From contig SVOS01000002.1 in NCBI GenBank assembly GCA_015066245.1, positions 160,796 through 224,795 on the forward strand: a stretch of 64,000 nucleotides of DNA, read 5' to 3'. The notes under the pieces were generated by a model. That model saw nothing but the letters and a program-made list of their open reading frames with translations. It ran no database searches and had not been told where the DNA came from. Positions 49,365 to 57,619 of the stretch are shown in pieces. Position 1 is the first letter of the stretch. Each line of letters opens with the position of its first letter. This DNA is from Oscillospiraceae bacterium. Its GTDB lineage: Bacteria; Bacillota; Clostridia; Oscillospirales; Acutalibacteraceae. The translations under genes were made by a program, and so were the position numbers.

Positions 49365-51101
49365 TTACATCTTCTCGGGGCAGTTTACGTTGAACATTGT
49401 GAGCACGTTGCTGATTACAGTCTTAACTGCACCGCAAAGTGTAAGACGAGCCTGCATAAGAGCCTCATCATCAACCTTAACACGCTGAGCATTGTAGAAC
49501 TTGTGGAATAATGCTGCAAGACTTGCAACATAACGGGTAATTCTTGTGGGGTCGTAGTCCTTTGCAGCCGCTACGATTTCATCAGTATATGCGCTGAGGT
49601 GGTGTATAAGCTCGATTTCCTCAGGTGCAGCAAGAAGCATAAGCTCCTCACTTGTGCAAGCTCTGGGAAGAATGCCGTCAGCAGCAAGGTTGCGGAAGAT
49701 GCTGCAGATTCTTGCGTGTGCATACTGAACATAGTATACAGGGTTCTGGTTGTCCTGAGTAACCGCAAGGTCAAGGTCAAAGTCCATCTGAGTGTTTGCC
49801 TCTCTTGTGTTAAAGAGGAAACGTGTGGAGTCAACGGGAACTTCCTCCAGAAGGTCAGCAAGCTGAATAGCCTTGCCTGTACGCTTGCTCATTCGTACAA
49901 CCTCGCCGTTTCTAACCAGACGTACAAGCTGCATAAGCACGATGTCAAGCTTGTCACCGTCAAGGCCGATAGCGTCCATTGCACCCTTCATACGGGCAAC
50001 ATGACCATGGTGGTCAGCACCCCAGATGTTGATGCAGGTGTCAAAACCTCTGTCGAATTTATCTTTGTGATATGCAATATCTGCGGCGAAATATGTGGGG
50101 TTGCCGTTGGCACGGATTAAAACGTCATCCTTAAGCTCGAGCTTTTCGATGTCGGCTTCTTTCATGCCGCTTTTCTTAAGTCTCTCAGCAACAACCTCTG
50201 CGTTTTTGTACCAGAGAGCGTCCTCTTTTTCGTATGTAAGACCTTTTTCGGTAAGGAGGTCAACAACTGCCTTAACTTTGCCTGAGTTGTGAAGCTCGCT
50301 TTCGAAGAACCACTTGTCGTATTCGATGCGGTACTTCTTCATATCTGCCTGCATTTTTGCGATATTCTTGGGCAGTGCAAAATCTACCAGAGCCTTTTTT
50401 CTCTCAGCTTCTGAAGCAGCAACGAAAGAGTCACCATTAATACCCTCAAACTCTTTTGCAAGGTCTTTGATATCCTCGCCCTGATATCCGTCCTCGGGCA
50501 TAATAAACTCAGGGTCAAAAATCTGCATATATCTTGCATTAAGGGAGGATGCAAACTTTTCAATCTGATTACCTGCATCGTTTACATAGAATTCACGGGA
50601 AACCTCATAGCCAGCAGCATCCAAAACTGCTGCCAGACAGTCGCCCAAAGCACCGCCGCGGGCGTTGCCCATGTGCATGGGACCTGTGGGGTTTGCAGAT
50701 ACAAACTCAACGTTGATCTTCTTGCCCTGACCAAAGTCGCTTCTGCCGAAATTCTCGCCTGAAGCGGTGATTTCTTCAATAACATCGGCAAAATACTTGG
50801 GGCTTAAAAAGAAGTTGATAAATCCTGGACCTGCAACCTCGCATTTTTCAAAAACTGTACCCTCGAGGCTTATGTTTTCCTTGATAGCTTCTGCGATTTT
50901 GAAAGGAGGCATTCTGAAAGCTTTTGCGCCAGTCATTGCGGCATTGGTGGCGTAGTCGCCGTGGCTTCTGTCGGCAGGAGCCTCAATAATAAAGCTCTGA
51001 AGCTCGCCCTGGGGGAGTGCACCCTTATCAATAGCTGTCTTTACAGCATTTTCGATTGCCTCTCTGAGGCTTTTAATAGCATTTGATGAAGTTTTAGACA
51101 T
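49365..51101 (-). CDS. argS: arginyl-tRNA synthetase
   Basis: A 578-residue class I synthetase charging tRNA-Arg. N-terminal Add-1 domain, HIGH-type motif HMGNARGG after FVSANPTGP (about 125), the KMSKS-type VVRMSKRTG, and the DALR-type anticodon-binding C-terminus. It follows the DUF1934 gene by three bases, as in many Firmicutes. Confidence 0.96.
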   Translation of the reverse strand: MSKTSSNAIKSLREAIENAVKTAIDKGALPQGELQSFIIEAPADRSHGDYATNAAMTGAKAFRMPPFKIAEAIKENISLEGTVFEKCEVAGPGFINFFLSPKYFADVIEEITASGENFGRSDFGQGKKINVEFVSANPTGPMHMGNARGGALGDCLAAVLDAAGYEVSREFYVNDAGNQIEKFASSLNARYMQIFDPEFIMPEDGYQGEDIKDLAKEFEGINGDSFVAASEAERKKALVDFALPKNIAKMQADMKKYRIEYDKWFFESELHNSGKVKAVVDLLTEKGLTYEKEDALWYKNAEVVAERLKKSGMKEADIEKLELKDDVLIRANGNPTYFAADIAYHKDKFDRGFDTCINIWGADHHGHVARMKGAMDAIGLDGDKLDIVLMQLVRLVRNGEVVRMSKRTGKAIQLADLLEEVPVDSTRFLFNTREANTQMDFDLDLAVTQDNQNPVYYVQYAHARICSIFRNLAADGILPRACTSEELMLLAAPEEIELIHHLSAYTDEIVAAAKDYDPTRITRYVASLAALFHKFYNAQRVKVDDEALMQARLTLCGAVKTVISNVLTMFNVNCPEKM

Positions 51102-51104
51102 CTT

Positions 51105-51539
51105 TTATACCTCTTTTTTGGTTATATTAATATGCAGTTCATTGCTGGATACAAGACCTGCGTTAAAATCCAGACTATATTTAAGACTGAGCTTACCGCC
51201 TACATTTTCTTTAAGCGTATTTTTGATGTATTCGGTATAAACTCCTACAGAAAGGTCACCTGCAACGGTTGTGTAAATGCATTGGTGGCGTCTGCCTTTT
51301 TCCAGGATAAGACGGCTTTCTGTACCAATATTGCGTATAACGGTAACCTGGCTGTCGCCATTTACAAGCACCGAGTTGTCAATGGCTATTCTGGGGTCGT
51401 CGTTGTCTCTTTCGGTATATTTAATCAGAAATCGGCCGTCACGGTGCATAAGTGTGCCTGAGGTCATAATCTCTACCGTGTCGGACTCACCGTCGATTTC
51501 CTGAATACCTGTAACTTTAATAAGATAATCTTCTTTCAT
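51105..51539 (-). CDS. DUF1934 family protein (YwiB-like)
   Basis: A 144-residue beta-barrel-type protein (DYLIKVTGIQEIDGESDTVEI at the start, then FLIKYTERD, GRRHQCIYTT, LSLKYSLDFN). DUF1934/YwiB proteins sit next to argS in Bacillus and many Clostridia, as here; they have a lipocalin-like fold and no known activity. Between murI (10 bases) and argS (3 bases), so co-transcribed. Confidence 0.85.
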   Translation of the reverse strand: MKEDYLIKVTGIQEIDGESDTVEIMTSGTLMHRDGRFLIKYTERDNDDPRIAIDNSVLVNGDSQVTVIRNIGTESRLILEKGRRHQCIYTTVAGDLSVGVYTEYIKNTLKENVGGKLSLKYSLDFNAGLVSSNELHINITKKEV

Positions 51540-51548
51540 AATTGCACC

Positions 51549-52361
51549 TTAGTAATTCTCTATGTCAATACGTGTGGCAGTGCTTTTCATATCTTTGCCC
51601 AGAAAACGACCTGCAACAACCTCAAAGTTATGAGGAGTATCGCTGACATAAAACTCTCTTACACCTTCGGTATTTCTGTCAGAGATAAGGTTTTGTTCCT
51701 CAAGAAGCTTTTTGGTGTAAAGTGCAGTCTCATATCCCGAGTCAATAAGTTTAACATTTTCGCCCAATGCTTCGCCGATGGCGGCCTTAAGCAGGGGATA
51801 ATGGGTACAGCCTAAAATAATTGTATCAATCTGAGTGTCCTTGAACTGACTTACATAACGCTCAATTACACTTCTGACGATGATGTCGTTTTTGTCGGTA
51901 AAGCCGTTTTCGACCAAAGGCACAAACAAAGGACAATCCTGCTCGTAAACCTTAAGGTCGGGGTTGATTTTCTCAAGAAGCTTTTTGTAGCTGTGGCTGT
52001 TTATTGTGGCGCTTGTGCCCAGAATCGCCACATGACCTGACTGCGTTGCATTGGCGCAGGCTAAGGCTGTAGGCTCCAGAACACCCGTAAACTTTACGGG
52101 AAGACTCTCGCCCAGAGATGATGCCACAGAGCTTACAGTGCCGCAAGCAGCAATGATCATCTTTACATTGTGGCTCAGCAGGAACTTTGCATCCTGAGCG
52201 GCATATTTAATTATGGTTTCTTTACTTCTGGTGCCGTAGGGCACTCTGCCTGTGTCACCAAAGTAAACTATGTTTTCGCAGGGCAGACACTTAACAAGCT
52301 CTTTAACCGCCGTGAGTCCTCCAAGACCCGAATCGAAAACACCGATTGCCTTATTTTTCAT
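51549..52361 (-). CDS. murI: glutamate racemase
   Basis: A 270-residue cofactor-independent racemase making D-glutamate for peptidoglycan. The two catalytic Cys are present: Cys73 in AACGTVSS and one near 184 in LGCTHYPLL; IGVFDSGLGGLT and VYFGDTGRVPYG are typical. The ATG at 52361 is used: the frame opens at 52391, but that ATG lies at or before the predicted transcript start (promoter 52395-52423) and lacks a ribosome site. First gene of murI-DUF1934-argS. Confidence 0.95.
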   Translation of the reverse strand: MKNKAIGVFDSGLGGLTAVKELVKCLPCENIVYFGDTGRVPYGTRSKETIIKYAAQDAKFLLSHNVKMIIAACGTVSSVASSLGESLPVKFTGVLEPTALACANATQSGHVAILGTSATINSHSYKKLLEKINPDLKVYEQDCPLFVPLVENGFTDKNDIIVRSVIERYVSQFKDTQIDTIILGCTHYPLLKAAIGEALGENVKLIDSGYETALYTKKLLEEQNLISDRNTEGVREFYVSDTPHNFEVVAGRFLGKDMKSTATRIDIENY

Positions 52362-52394
52362 AAATCTACCTGCTTTCAGGACATTACTCATATT

Positions 52395-52423
52395 ATTTTA
52401 TCATATTAATCCGATACTTTCAA
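52395..52423 (-). promoter_or_regulatory. promoter of murI-argS
   Basis: On the minus strand TTGAAA (52418-52423), 17 bases, TAAAAT (52395-52400), TGA extended -10. Confidence 0.7.
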
Positions 52424-52477
52424 GCCATATAAATATGTATGCAACAGAAAGTTTTTATATGGCTTTGGCGATTTCCT

Positions 52478-52506
52478 TTGACAAATAAGAATATTGTATG
52501 TATAAT
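52478..52506 (+). promoter_or_regulatory. consensus sigma-A promoter
   Basis: TTGACA (52478-52483), 17 bases, TATAAT (52501-52506): both hexamers match the consensus exactly. Drives the gene at 52536 with a leader of about 23 bases. Confidence 0.85.
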
Positions 52507-52535
52507 GGTATGTAACTCACTGGGAGGTAACTATA

Positions 52536-53321
52536 ATGACAGATTTAAAAAAGGCATTTGGTATTATTACAGATAAAGTAGAAACCGCTTTGAAGTCTCA
52601 GGGCTTTGCAAAGCAGAAGGTTGAGAGCCAGAGCGACAACGAGCTTGTAAGCCTTTTTACAAGTGATACAATGGCTTATTCTACAATTTACTATAAAGAT
52701 AAGACTCTTTGCTTGCTGAGAAACTGTGCTATGACTGACGAAGGCCCCGACAACGAGTGGAAGACCATGGCAACATGGATGTTCAATCCAGAGACCGACA
52801 CAGACAAGGATGCAGAAAGCATTGCAAGCGACTTCGTGGAGGCAGTTTCATCAGTTTCTGCTATTAAGAGAGCAAAGCAGGCTAAGAAGAAAAAGAACGG
52901 CGAAGACGGCAACGCTGACCCTCTTTTCCTTGCAAAGCGTTTTATGGTGCTTTTCCCTGAGCTTAAGGACGAAATCAAAAAAGAGCAGGACACAAAGGAA
53001 GTTTTCCGCGGTGTTTACTTTACCCGCAACTTTGTTGTGCCAAAAATCAACGAGCTTCTTGCAAAGGGCACCAAGGCTGAAATCAACAAGTTGTCTCAGA
53101 TTCTCTCTACTCAGTATCAGAACGGCGATATGGATACACGCTCAATTATCACTATCGTAATTCTTAACTCTACTGACGAAAAGTATAAGGAAAAACTTGA
53201 GGAGAAGATGAGCGACGAACTTAAGAAGGCTTGGAGCTTTGCTATTAAGATGAAGGGCAAAAAGGTTAAGCCCGAAAAGGTTAAGCAGAAGAAGAGCTCT
53301 GTCTTTAATTCCAGACTTTAA
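52536..53321 (+). CDS. hypothetical cytoplasmic protein
   Basis: A 261-residue soluble protein: an alpha/beta N-terminal part (about 1-95, FTSDTMAYSTIYYKDKTLCLL), a charged linker (KRAKQAKKKKNGEDGN), a helical part (about 130-240) and a very basic tail (KMKGKKVKPEKVKQKKSS). I do not recognise the family. The perfect consensus promoter and GGGAGG site imply high expression. Single-gene unit with its own terminator. The basic tail could bind nucleic acid or be simply disordered. Confidence 0.7.
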   Translation: MTDLKKAFGIITDKVETALKSQGFAKQKVESQSDNELVSLFTSDTMAYSTIYYKDKTLCLLRNCAMTDEGPDNEWKTMATWMFNPETDTDKDAESIASDFVEAVSSVSAIKRAKQAKKKKNGEDGNADPLFLAKRFMVLFPELKDEIKKEQDTKEVFRGVYFTRNFVVPKINELLAKGTKAEINKLSQILSTQYQNGDMDTRSIITIVILNSTDEKYKEKLEEKMSDELKKAWSFAIKMKGKKVKPEKVKQKKSSVFNSRL

Positions 53322-53332
53322 TATTTTAAAAC

Positions 53333-53364
53333 AAAGGGAAGTGGTTTTTACTGCTTCCTTTTTT
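53333..53364 (+). terminator. terminator of the gene at 52536
   Basis: AAAGGGAAGT pairs with (A)CTGCTTCCTTT through GGAAG/CTTCC, followed by TTTTTT. Confidence 0.75.
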
Positions 53365-53385
53365 GTCCCATAAGGAGGTTTTATT

Positions 53386-53865
53386 GTGAACAAGGATTTA
53401 TGTGTAAAAACCGATGACGGAATACTCAATATCCGAGTTGGTGCAATTATTATGAGGGATGATGAGTTCCTTATGGTTAAAAATGAAAGAGATGAACATA
53501 TGTATTCCGTAGGCGGCAGAATAAAGTTCGGCGAAACTGCCGAGGAGGCCGTAGTGCGAGAGGTGTTTGAAGAAACTGGAGTGAAAATGGAAGTCGAGAG
53601 GCTTGGGTTTGTCCATGAAAACTTCTTCCCCGGGGACACTCTGGCTAAGAAGGGAAGCATCGTTCATGAGATATCCTTCTTTTTCTATATGAAGGTGCCT
53701 GAAAATTTCGAGCCTGTGTGCATGAGCTTTACAGAAGACGATGTAAAAGAGCATCTTGTCTGGATAAAGTCAGACCACCCCAAAAAGTATTATCCCGAAT
53801 TTTTCAGAACAGAGCTTAAAAAACCTTCTAAGGATGTTAAGCATTTTGTAAGCAGGGATATCTGA
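53386..53865 (+). CDS. Nudix hydrolase
   Basis: A 159-residue Nudix protein starting with a GTG at 53386, seven bases after AAGGAGG. The Nudix box is complete at about 43-66: GGRIKFGE, then REVFEETGV, carrying the metal-binding Glu residues. Nudix enzymes split nucleoside diphosphates linked to another moiety; the substrate here cannot be told. It precedes a PAP2 phosphatase gene by 78 bases. Confidence 0.92.
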   Translation: MNKDLCVKTDDGILNIRVGAIIMRDDEFLMVKNERDEHMYSVGGRIKFGETAEEAVVREVFEETGVKMEVERLGFVHENFFPGDTLAKKGSIVHEISFFFYMKVPENFEPVCMSFTEDDVKEHLVWIKSDHPKKYYPEFFRTELKKPSKDVKHFVSRDI

Positions 53866-53943
53866 TTTTTTTGTAGCATTTTTAAACTGTATGTGTTACA
53901 ATGATTTTATAGGTATATGAATTTTATGAAGGTGATAACATAA

Positions 53944-54531
53944 ATGGTTGAATGGATAACAAATCTGGATTTTTCGGTGCTTTACTGGATTCAGGAAAAT
54001 ATGCGTACAGATTGGCTTGACTCGGTTTGTGCATTTTTAAGCTGGGCGTTTCAGCTTGGTATACCGTGGCTCGTGCTTGGAGTGGTGATGTTCTTCTTCA
54101 AGAAAACCAGAGTAGCGGGTGTTATGCTTATAGCTGCAGTGGTGCTGACTTTCTTCTTCAACGAGCTTGCCATCAAAAATGCCGTCAACAGAGAAAGGCC
54201 CTGTACCATCGACCAAAGCATAACGCTTGCTATCGAAAGACCCACTTCGTATAGTTTTCCCTCGGGACATACCTCAAGTGTGTTTGCGGCAGTGGGTGTG
54301 CTGATTTTCAGACACAAAGCGGCAGGCTTGCCTATGCTTTTGTTTGCAATCTTTATGGGATTTTCACGAATGTATCTTTTTGTGCATTTCCCTACAGATG
54401 TTATTGCAGGTGCGGTGTTGGGACTTTTAATGGCATGGGTTACCGTGCTTGTTTTCAAAGAACTTAAGTATGACGAAAAACTAAGTAATCTTGACATAAA
54501 GATAAGGAGAGATAAAAATGACAGAGCTTAA
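53944..54531 (+). CDS. PAP2-family membrane phosphatase
   Basis: A 195-residue integral membrane phosphatase with about five TM helices. The three PAP2 signature motifs are at KNAVNRERP (78-86), SFPSGHT (104-110) and SRMYLFVHFPTDV (141-153), including both catalytic His. Likely substrates are undecaprenyl pyrophosphate or phosphatidate-type lipids. AAGGTGAT site eight bases upstream. Its 3' end overlaps the next gene by 14 bases. Confidence 0.93.
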   Translation: MVEWITNLDFSVLYWIQENMRTDWLDSVCAFLSWAFQLGIPWLVLGVVMFFFKKTRVAGVMLIAAVVLTFFFNELAIKNAVNRERPCTIDQSITLAIERPTSYSFPSGHTSSVFAAVGVLIFRHKAAGLPMLLFAIFMGFSRMYLFVHFPTDVIAGAVLGLLMAWVTVLVFKELKYDEKLSNLDIKIRRDKNDRA

Positions 54532-55183
54532 AATTACAAGCCTTTTTAACCTTGACGAAACTATAGCAAAAGAGCTTTTCGAAGGTTTTACATATCCCTG
54601 GGAAGTGCTTCCGCATATAAGCGAGTTTATCAAAAAGCTTGGTGCGACTCTCAGCGAAGAAAAGTTTGACAAAATCGGTGAGGATATCTGGGTTGCAAAG
54701 AGTGCAAAGGTAGCGCCTACAGCTGCTCTCAACGGTCCTCTTATTATTGATGAAAATGCAGAAATCCGCCATTGTGCCTTTATCCGCGGCAGTGCCATTG
54801 TGGGCAAGGGTGCTGTGGTAGGCAACTCTACAGAGCTTAAGAATTGCGTGCTTTTTAATGGCGTGCAAGCTCCTCACTATAACTATGTTGGCGACAGTAT
54901 CTACGGCTACAAGGCTCACACAGGTGCCGGTGTAATTGCGTCCAACCTCAAGTCAGACAAGTCTTTGGTTACAATCAACTTCAGAGGCGAAAAGGTAGAG
55001 ACAGGCATCAAGAAAATCGGTGCTATTGTTGGCGATTTTGGCGACATAGGATGCAACACCGTTATGAACCCCGGCACAGTAATCGGCAGAAACACAAGCG
55101 TGTATCCCTTGTCTTTTGTAAGGAGCTACGTCGAAGAAGGCTCTATCTACAAGAAGCAGGGCGAGGTTGTAAAGAGAAGATAA
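54518..55183 (+). CDS. left-handed beta-helix protein resembling the acetyltransferase half of GlmU
   Basis: A 221-residue protein: a 50-residue helical N-terminus, then hexapeptide repeats (IWVAKSAKVAPTAALNGPLI, AFIRGSAIVGKGAVVGNST). The block APHYNYVGDSIYG around His120 matches the GlmU acetyltransferase segment that carries the catalytic His (HLSYVGD in GlmU), followed by GAGVIASN in place of GAGTITCN and a terminal GRNTSVYPLSFV. GlmU acetylates GlcN-1-P. With the uridyltransferase-only gene at 10503 this suggests separate proteins for the two steps. Starts inside the PAP2 gene behind AAGGAGA, so translation is coupled. Confidence 0.7.
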   Translation: MTELKITSLFNLDETIAKELFEGFTYPWEVLPHISEFIKKLGATLSEEKFDKIGEDIWVAKSAKVAPTAALNGPLIIDENAEIRHCAFIRGSAIVGKGAVVGNSTELKNCVLFNGVQAPHYNYVGDSIYGYKAHTGAGVIASNLKSDKSLVTINFRGEKVETGIKKIGAIVGDFGDIGCNTVMNPGTVIGRNTSVYPLSFVRSYVEEGSIYKKQGEVVKRR

Positions 55184-55184
55184 T

Positions 55185-55338
55185 GCAAAATATCATCTGA
55201 TATTTTGCAGCGATATAAATCCTTTTGGGATTTGCGATATATTGCTGCTCAATGCGATATACGCCTTGCGTGCGATATATTTGCTTCGCAAATGAGGATT
55301 TATATCATATCGCACCGAGCTAATGCTCGGTATATCGC
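55185..55338. repeat. hairpin array B: GCGATATA boxes alternating with palindromes
   Basis: Order: GCAAAATATCAtcTGATATTTTGC (55185-55208); box GCGATATA (55210-55217); AAATCC/GGATTT; box (55234-55241); ATTG/CAAT; box (55254-55261); ACGCcttGCGT; box (55272-55279); ATTTGCttcGCAAAT; GGATTTATATC (55296-55306), the inverse of GATATAAATCC at 55212-55222; inverted box ATATCGC (55307-55313); ACCGAGCtaatGCTCGGT (55314-55331); inverted box (55332-55338). Six palindromes, six boxes; the last two boxes point opposite to the first four. It begins one base after the stop of the preceding gene. Confidence 0.88.
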
Positions 55339-55345
55339 TAAACCA

Positions 55346-55388
55346 AAAAAAGAGAGAACATTGCATATAAGCCTTGTTCTCTCTTTTT
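55346..55388. terminator. bidirectional terminator
   Basis: AAAAAGAGAGAAC and GTTCTCTCTTTTT form a 13-bp stem with T-runs on both strands, between the beta-helix gene and the convergent gatD-like gene. Confidence 0.85.
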
Positions 55389-55390
55389 GT

Positions 55391-56029
55391 TTAATTATTT
55401 TCAATTATAAGCTCTGCAATATAGTTGCAGAAAGCAGGATTTTTCACCAGCACAGGGCCTACAATCTGAGTACCGAAGAAATTCTTGCAGTGGATACCTT
55501 CGGTTTCAAATGCGAAAGACTCAGGCTTCATTGTAAGGGTAAACAGGGGAGAGTCGACACCCGAAACTTCACTGCACTTATTGATAAAGCCGATAAGCTC
55601 ATTATCCAGAAACTCAGCCTTTGCCTTAATGTCGCCTGTAAGACGTCTTGAGCTCTGCTCTTTTACTGTAAAGTCAAAAAGATTAAGTCCGTCAATAGTT
55701 TTGCCTTCTGCACTTTCTATGGATTTGCCAAGCATCTCCCATGAGTTGCCTGTAAAGAGCATTACCTTGCCTGAATCAAAAGCGGACTTTAAGCTATCCT
55801 TAAATCTCTTAAGGTGATTAAGTGCAAAGGTTCTTTTAGATTCTGTACCTGCACCGCAATAAATGAAATCGTAGTTTTCAAAATCAATTTCACTGTCGGT
55901 AATGGTTTTATGCTCTGTCAGTACAGCGCAACCTTTATCCTCAAGTGATTTTGTAAGGAGTCTTACATTGCCGTATTCGCCGTAAAGGTTCATAAAATCG
56001 GAGTATAAGTGTAAAATCTTAATTTCCAT
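55391..56029 (-). CDS. GatD-like (CobB/CobQ-type) amidotransferase subunit lacking the catalytic dyad
   Basis: A 212-residue class I glutamine-amidotransferase fold encoded directly after a MurT-like gene. In GatD the glutaminase Cys sits in a CGGYQxLG-type turn near residue 94, and the His in a GTxLHGP block near 189. Here the turn reads LFTGNSWEMLG (91-101) with no Cys, and the His block reads GTQIVGPVLVKNP with Val190 in place of His; the rest of that block is well conserved. The fold is therefore kept but glutamine hydrolysis should be lost. In other Firmicutes MurT/GatD amidates D-Glu of lipid II. Confidence 0.8.
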   Translation of the reverse strand: MEIKILHLYSDFMNLYGEYGNVRLLTKSLEDKGCAVLTEHKTITDSEIDFENYDFIYCGAGTESKRTFALNHLKRFKDSLKSAFDSGKVMLFTGNSWEMLGKSIESAEGKTIDGLNLFDFTVKEQSSRRLTGDIKAKAEFLDNELIGFINKCSEVSGVDSPLFTLTMKPESFAFETEGIHCKNFFGTQIVGPVLVKNPAFCNYIAELIIENN

Positions 56030-56031
56030 TA

Positions 56032-57366
56032 TTACACCTCTCCTTTCTTGACTATCTCAAGGAACTTGCCCTTATCTGAGAAACAGGTGATAACATAGGT
56101 AAAGTTTTCTTCGCCTTTAAGCTTTTCCATAGCATTTTCTACGCTGTTGCAGATTATAAGCTTTTCTTTCGGGATATCTGTAACAGAAAAACGAACGTCA
56201 AGGTCGCTATAATAACTGCCTGCAAGATAAATTTTCTTGACGTTTTGTGCATTTAGCTTTTCAAAGTCAATGTCCCAAAGCCATGATGTATCTTCGGTAT
56301 GATATTTACGGCTGATTTTGTCAACGATAATCAGCACCGCCACATCGCGGTTGTCATTGGTAACAACATTTATAGACTGGTCATAGGAAACAGAGTTTTC
56401 GTGCTTTGATACAAGGAGTGTGCCATGAGATGCGCCAAAGTTAAAGTCCATAATTCTTCCTGACTGCATCTTGTAACCCGACAGAGCCTTAACTGCATCT
56501 TCTGCCCTAACCCCTGCAATGTCAGCTGCCGCAAAAGCGACAAGAGAATTATAGCACTGATAAATGCTGGAGAATGAAAGCTCAATTGTGTGCTTGCCGT
56601 TGATGGTAAGCTTCTTTTCATCAAGGTTTGCATTAGTGATAGTCCATTTGGTCTCGGGCTTTTTAAATCCGCATTCTGAGCATTTGTAAGAACCAATGTG
56701 GTTGTAATGATAATAATCATAGCTCATAGGAGCATTACAAACGGGACAGTATTTGCCGTCGTCATACACAGAATCGTTAACGTCTTTGTCGAATGAGAGC
56801 TTGTCTGCACCAAAGTAGAGAGCCTTTCTGCCATTGCCAAAGGTAGTAACCAACGGGTCATCGGCATTAAGCACCAGAGTAATGTCCTCAGAGATAGCAT
56901 CGTTAATAGACGCATACACCCATTCGGGGTGGCCGTTTCGGGTAAGCTGGTCTCGATAGAGATTTGTGATAAAAAGATAATTGGGTTTGATATACTTAAA
57001 GGTATACTTTGCAAACCTCTCGTCAGACTCAATAAGGGCGATTTTGCTTTTTGCTTTACCCGAAAGGGTAGAGTCACAAAGAAGCATAGTGGTAACGCCC
57101 TCAATCTGATTAGAGCCTTCTTTGTTATAAACTAAGCTTGCACCGCTTTCTTTCAGCACATGGGCAATAAGCTCAACGGTTGAGGTCTTGCCGTTGCTAC
57201 CTGTTACGGCAATAATCGTCTCGGGAGGAGTAATATCCTTTAAGATGTTGGGGAAGAGCTTAAGGGTTAACGCTCCGGGAAGGCTTGAGCCTCGTCCCAG
57301 AAGTTTTGCAAAAAAACGGACAGTTTTGCAGAATAAAACCGCCAGAAAAACCTTGATTTTTTTCAT
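56032..57366 (-). CDS. MurT-like Mur ligase with DUF1727 domain
   Basis: About 444 residues from the ATG at 57366 (AAAGAGG seven bases upstream; the frame upstream to 57504 runs through the promoter). An N-terminal hydrophobic helix, the Mur ligase ATP site TGSNGKTST near 50, a four-Cys zinc ribbon (CPVCNAP near 206, CSECGF near 230) typical of MurT, and a C-terminal DUF1727 domain with SWLWDIDFE. In the MurT I know, the segments are close to KNPAGxNQ and DGRDVSW; here they read KHENSVSYDQS and YHTEDTSW, so the active-site region is diverged. Two bases from the gatD-like gene. Confidence 0.85.
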   Translation of the reverse strand: MKKIKVFLAVLFCKTVRFFAKLLGRGSSLPGALTLKLFPNILKDITPPETIIAVTGSNGKTSTVELIAHVLKESGASLVYNKEGSNQIEGVTTMLLCDSTLSGKAKSKIALIESDERFAKYTFKYIKPNYLFITNLYRDQLTRNGHPEWVYASINDAISEDITLVLNADDPLVTTFGNGRKALYFGADKLSFDKDVNDSVYDDGKYCPVCNAPMSYDYYHYNHIGSYKCSECGFKKPETKWTITNANLDEKKLTINGKHTIELSFSSIYQCYNSLVAFAAADIAGVRAEDAVKALSGYKMQSGRIMDFNFGASHGTLLVSKHENSVSYDQSINVVTNDNRDVAVLIIVDKISRKYHTEDTSWLWDIDFEKLNAQNVKKIYLAGSYYSDLDVRFSVTDIPKEKLIICNSVENAMEKLKGEENFTYVITCFSDKGKFLEIVKKGEV

Positions 57367-57420
57367 AGTCTGCCTCTTTCTAGTTATATATAGAGAAATT
57401 AATTTCGATTTCCATTTTGA

Positions 57421-57449
57421 ATTATATAGCTTATTATTGAGCAGGTCAA
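57421..57449 (-). promoter_or_regulatory. promoter of the MurT/GatD-like operon
   Basis: On the minus strand TTGACC (57444-57449), 17 bases, TATAAT (57421-57426). Confidence 0.75.
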
Positions 57450-57583
57450 TATAATTTTGAGCATTTTCCGCAATATAATGAGAAAAAACGTGAAAATTTC
57501 TCAAGATTTTGTGTTGTGCAATATTAACAAAAATAATACGAAAAATTCTCTAAAAATCTACATAGAAAATTTCGCCGAAATCC

Positions 57584-57612
57584 TTGATTTTGCCCTATAT
57601 ATATATTATAAT
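57584..57612 (+). promoter_or_regulatory. promoter of the S10 operon
   Basis: TTGATT (57584-57589), 17 bases, TATAAT (57607-57612). The start near 57620 leaves a leader of about 290 bases. Confidence 0.8.
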
Positions 57613-57619
57613 TGACCCT

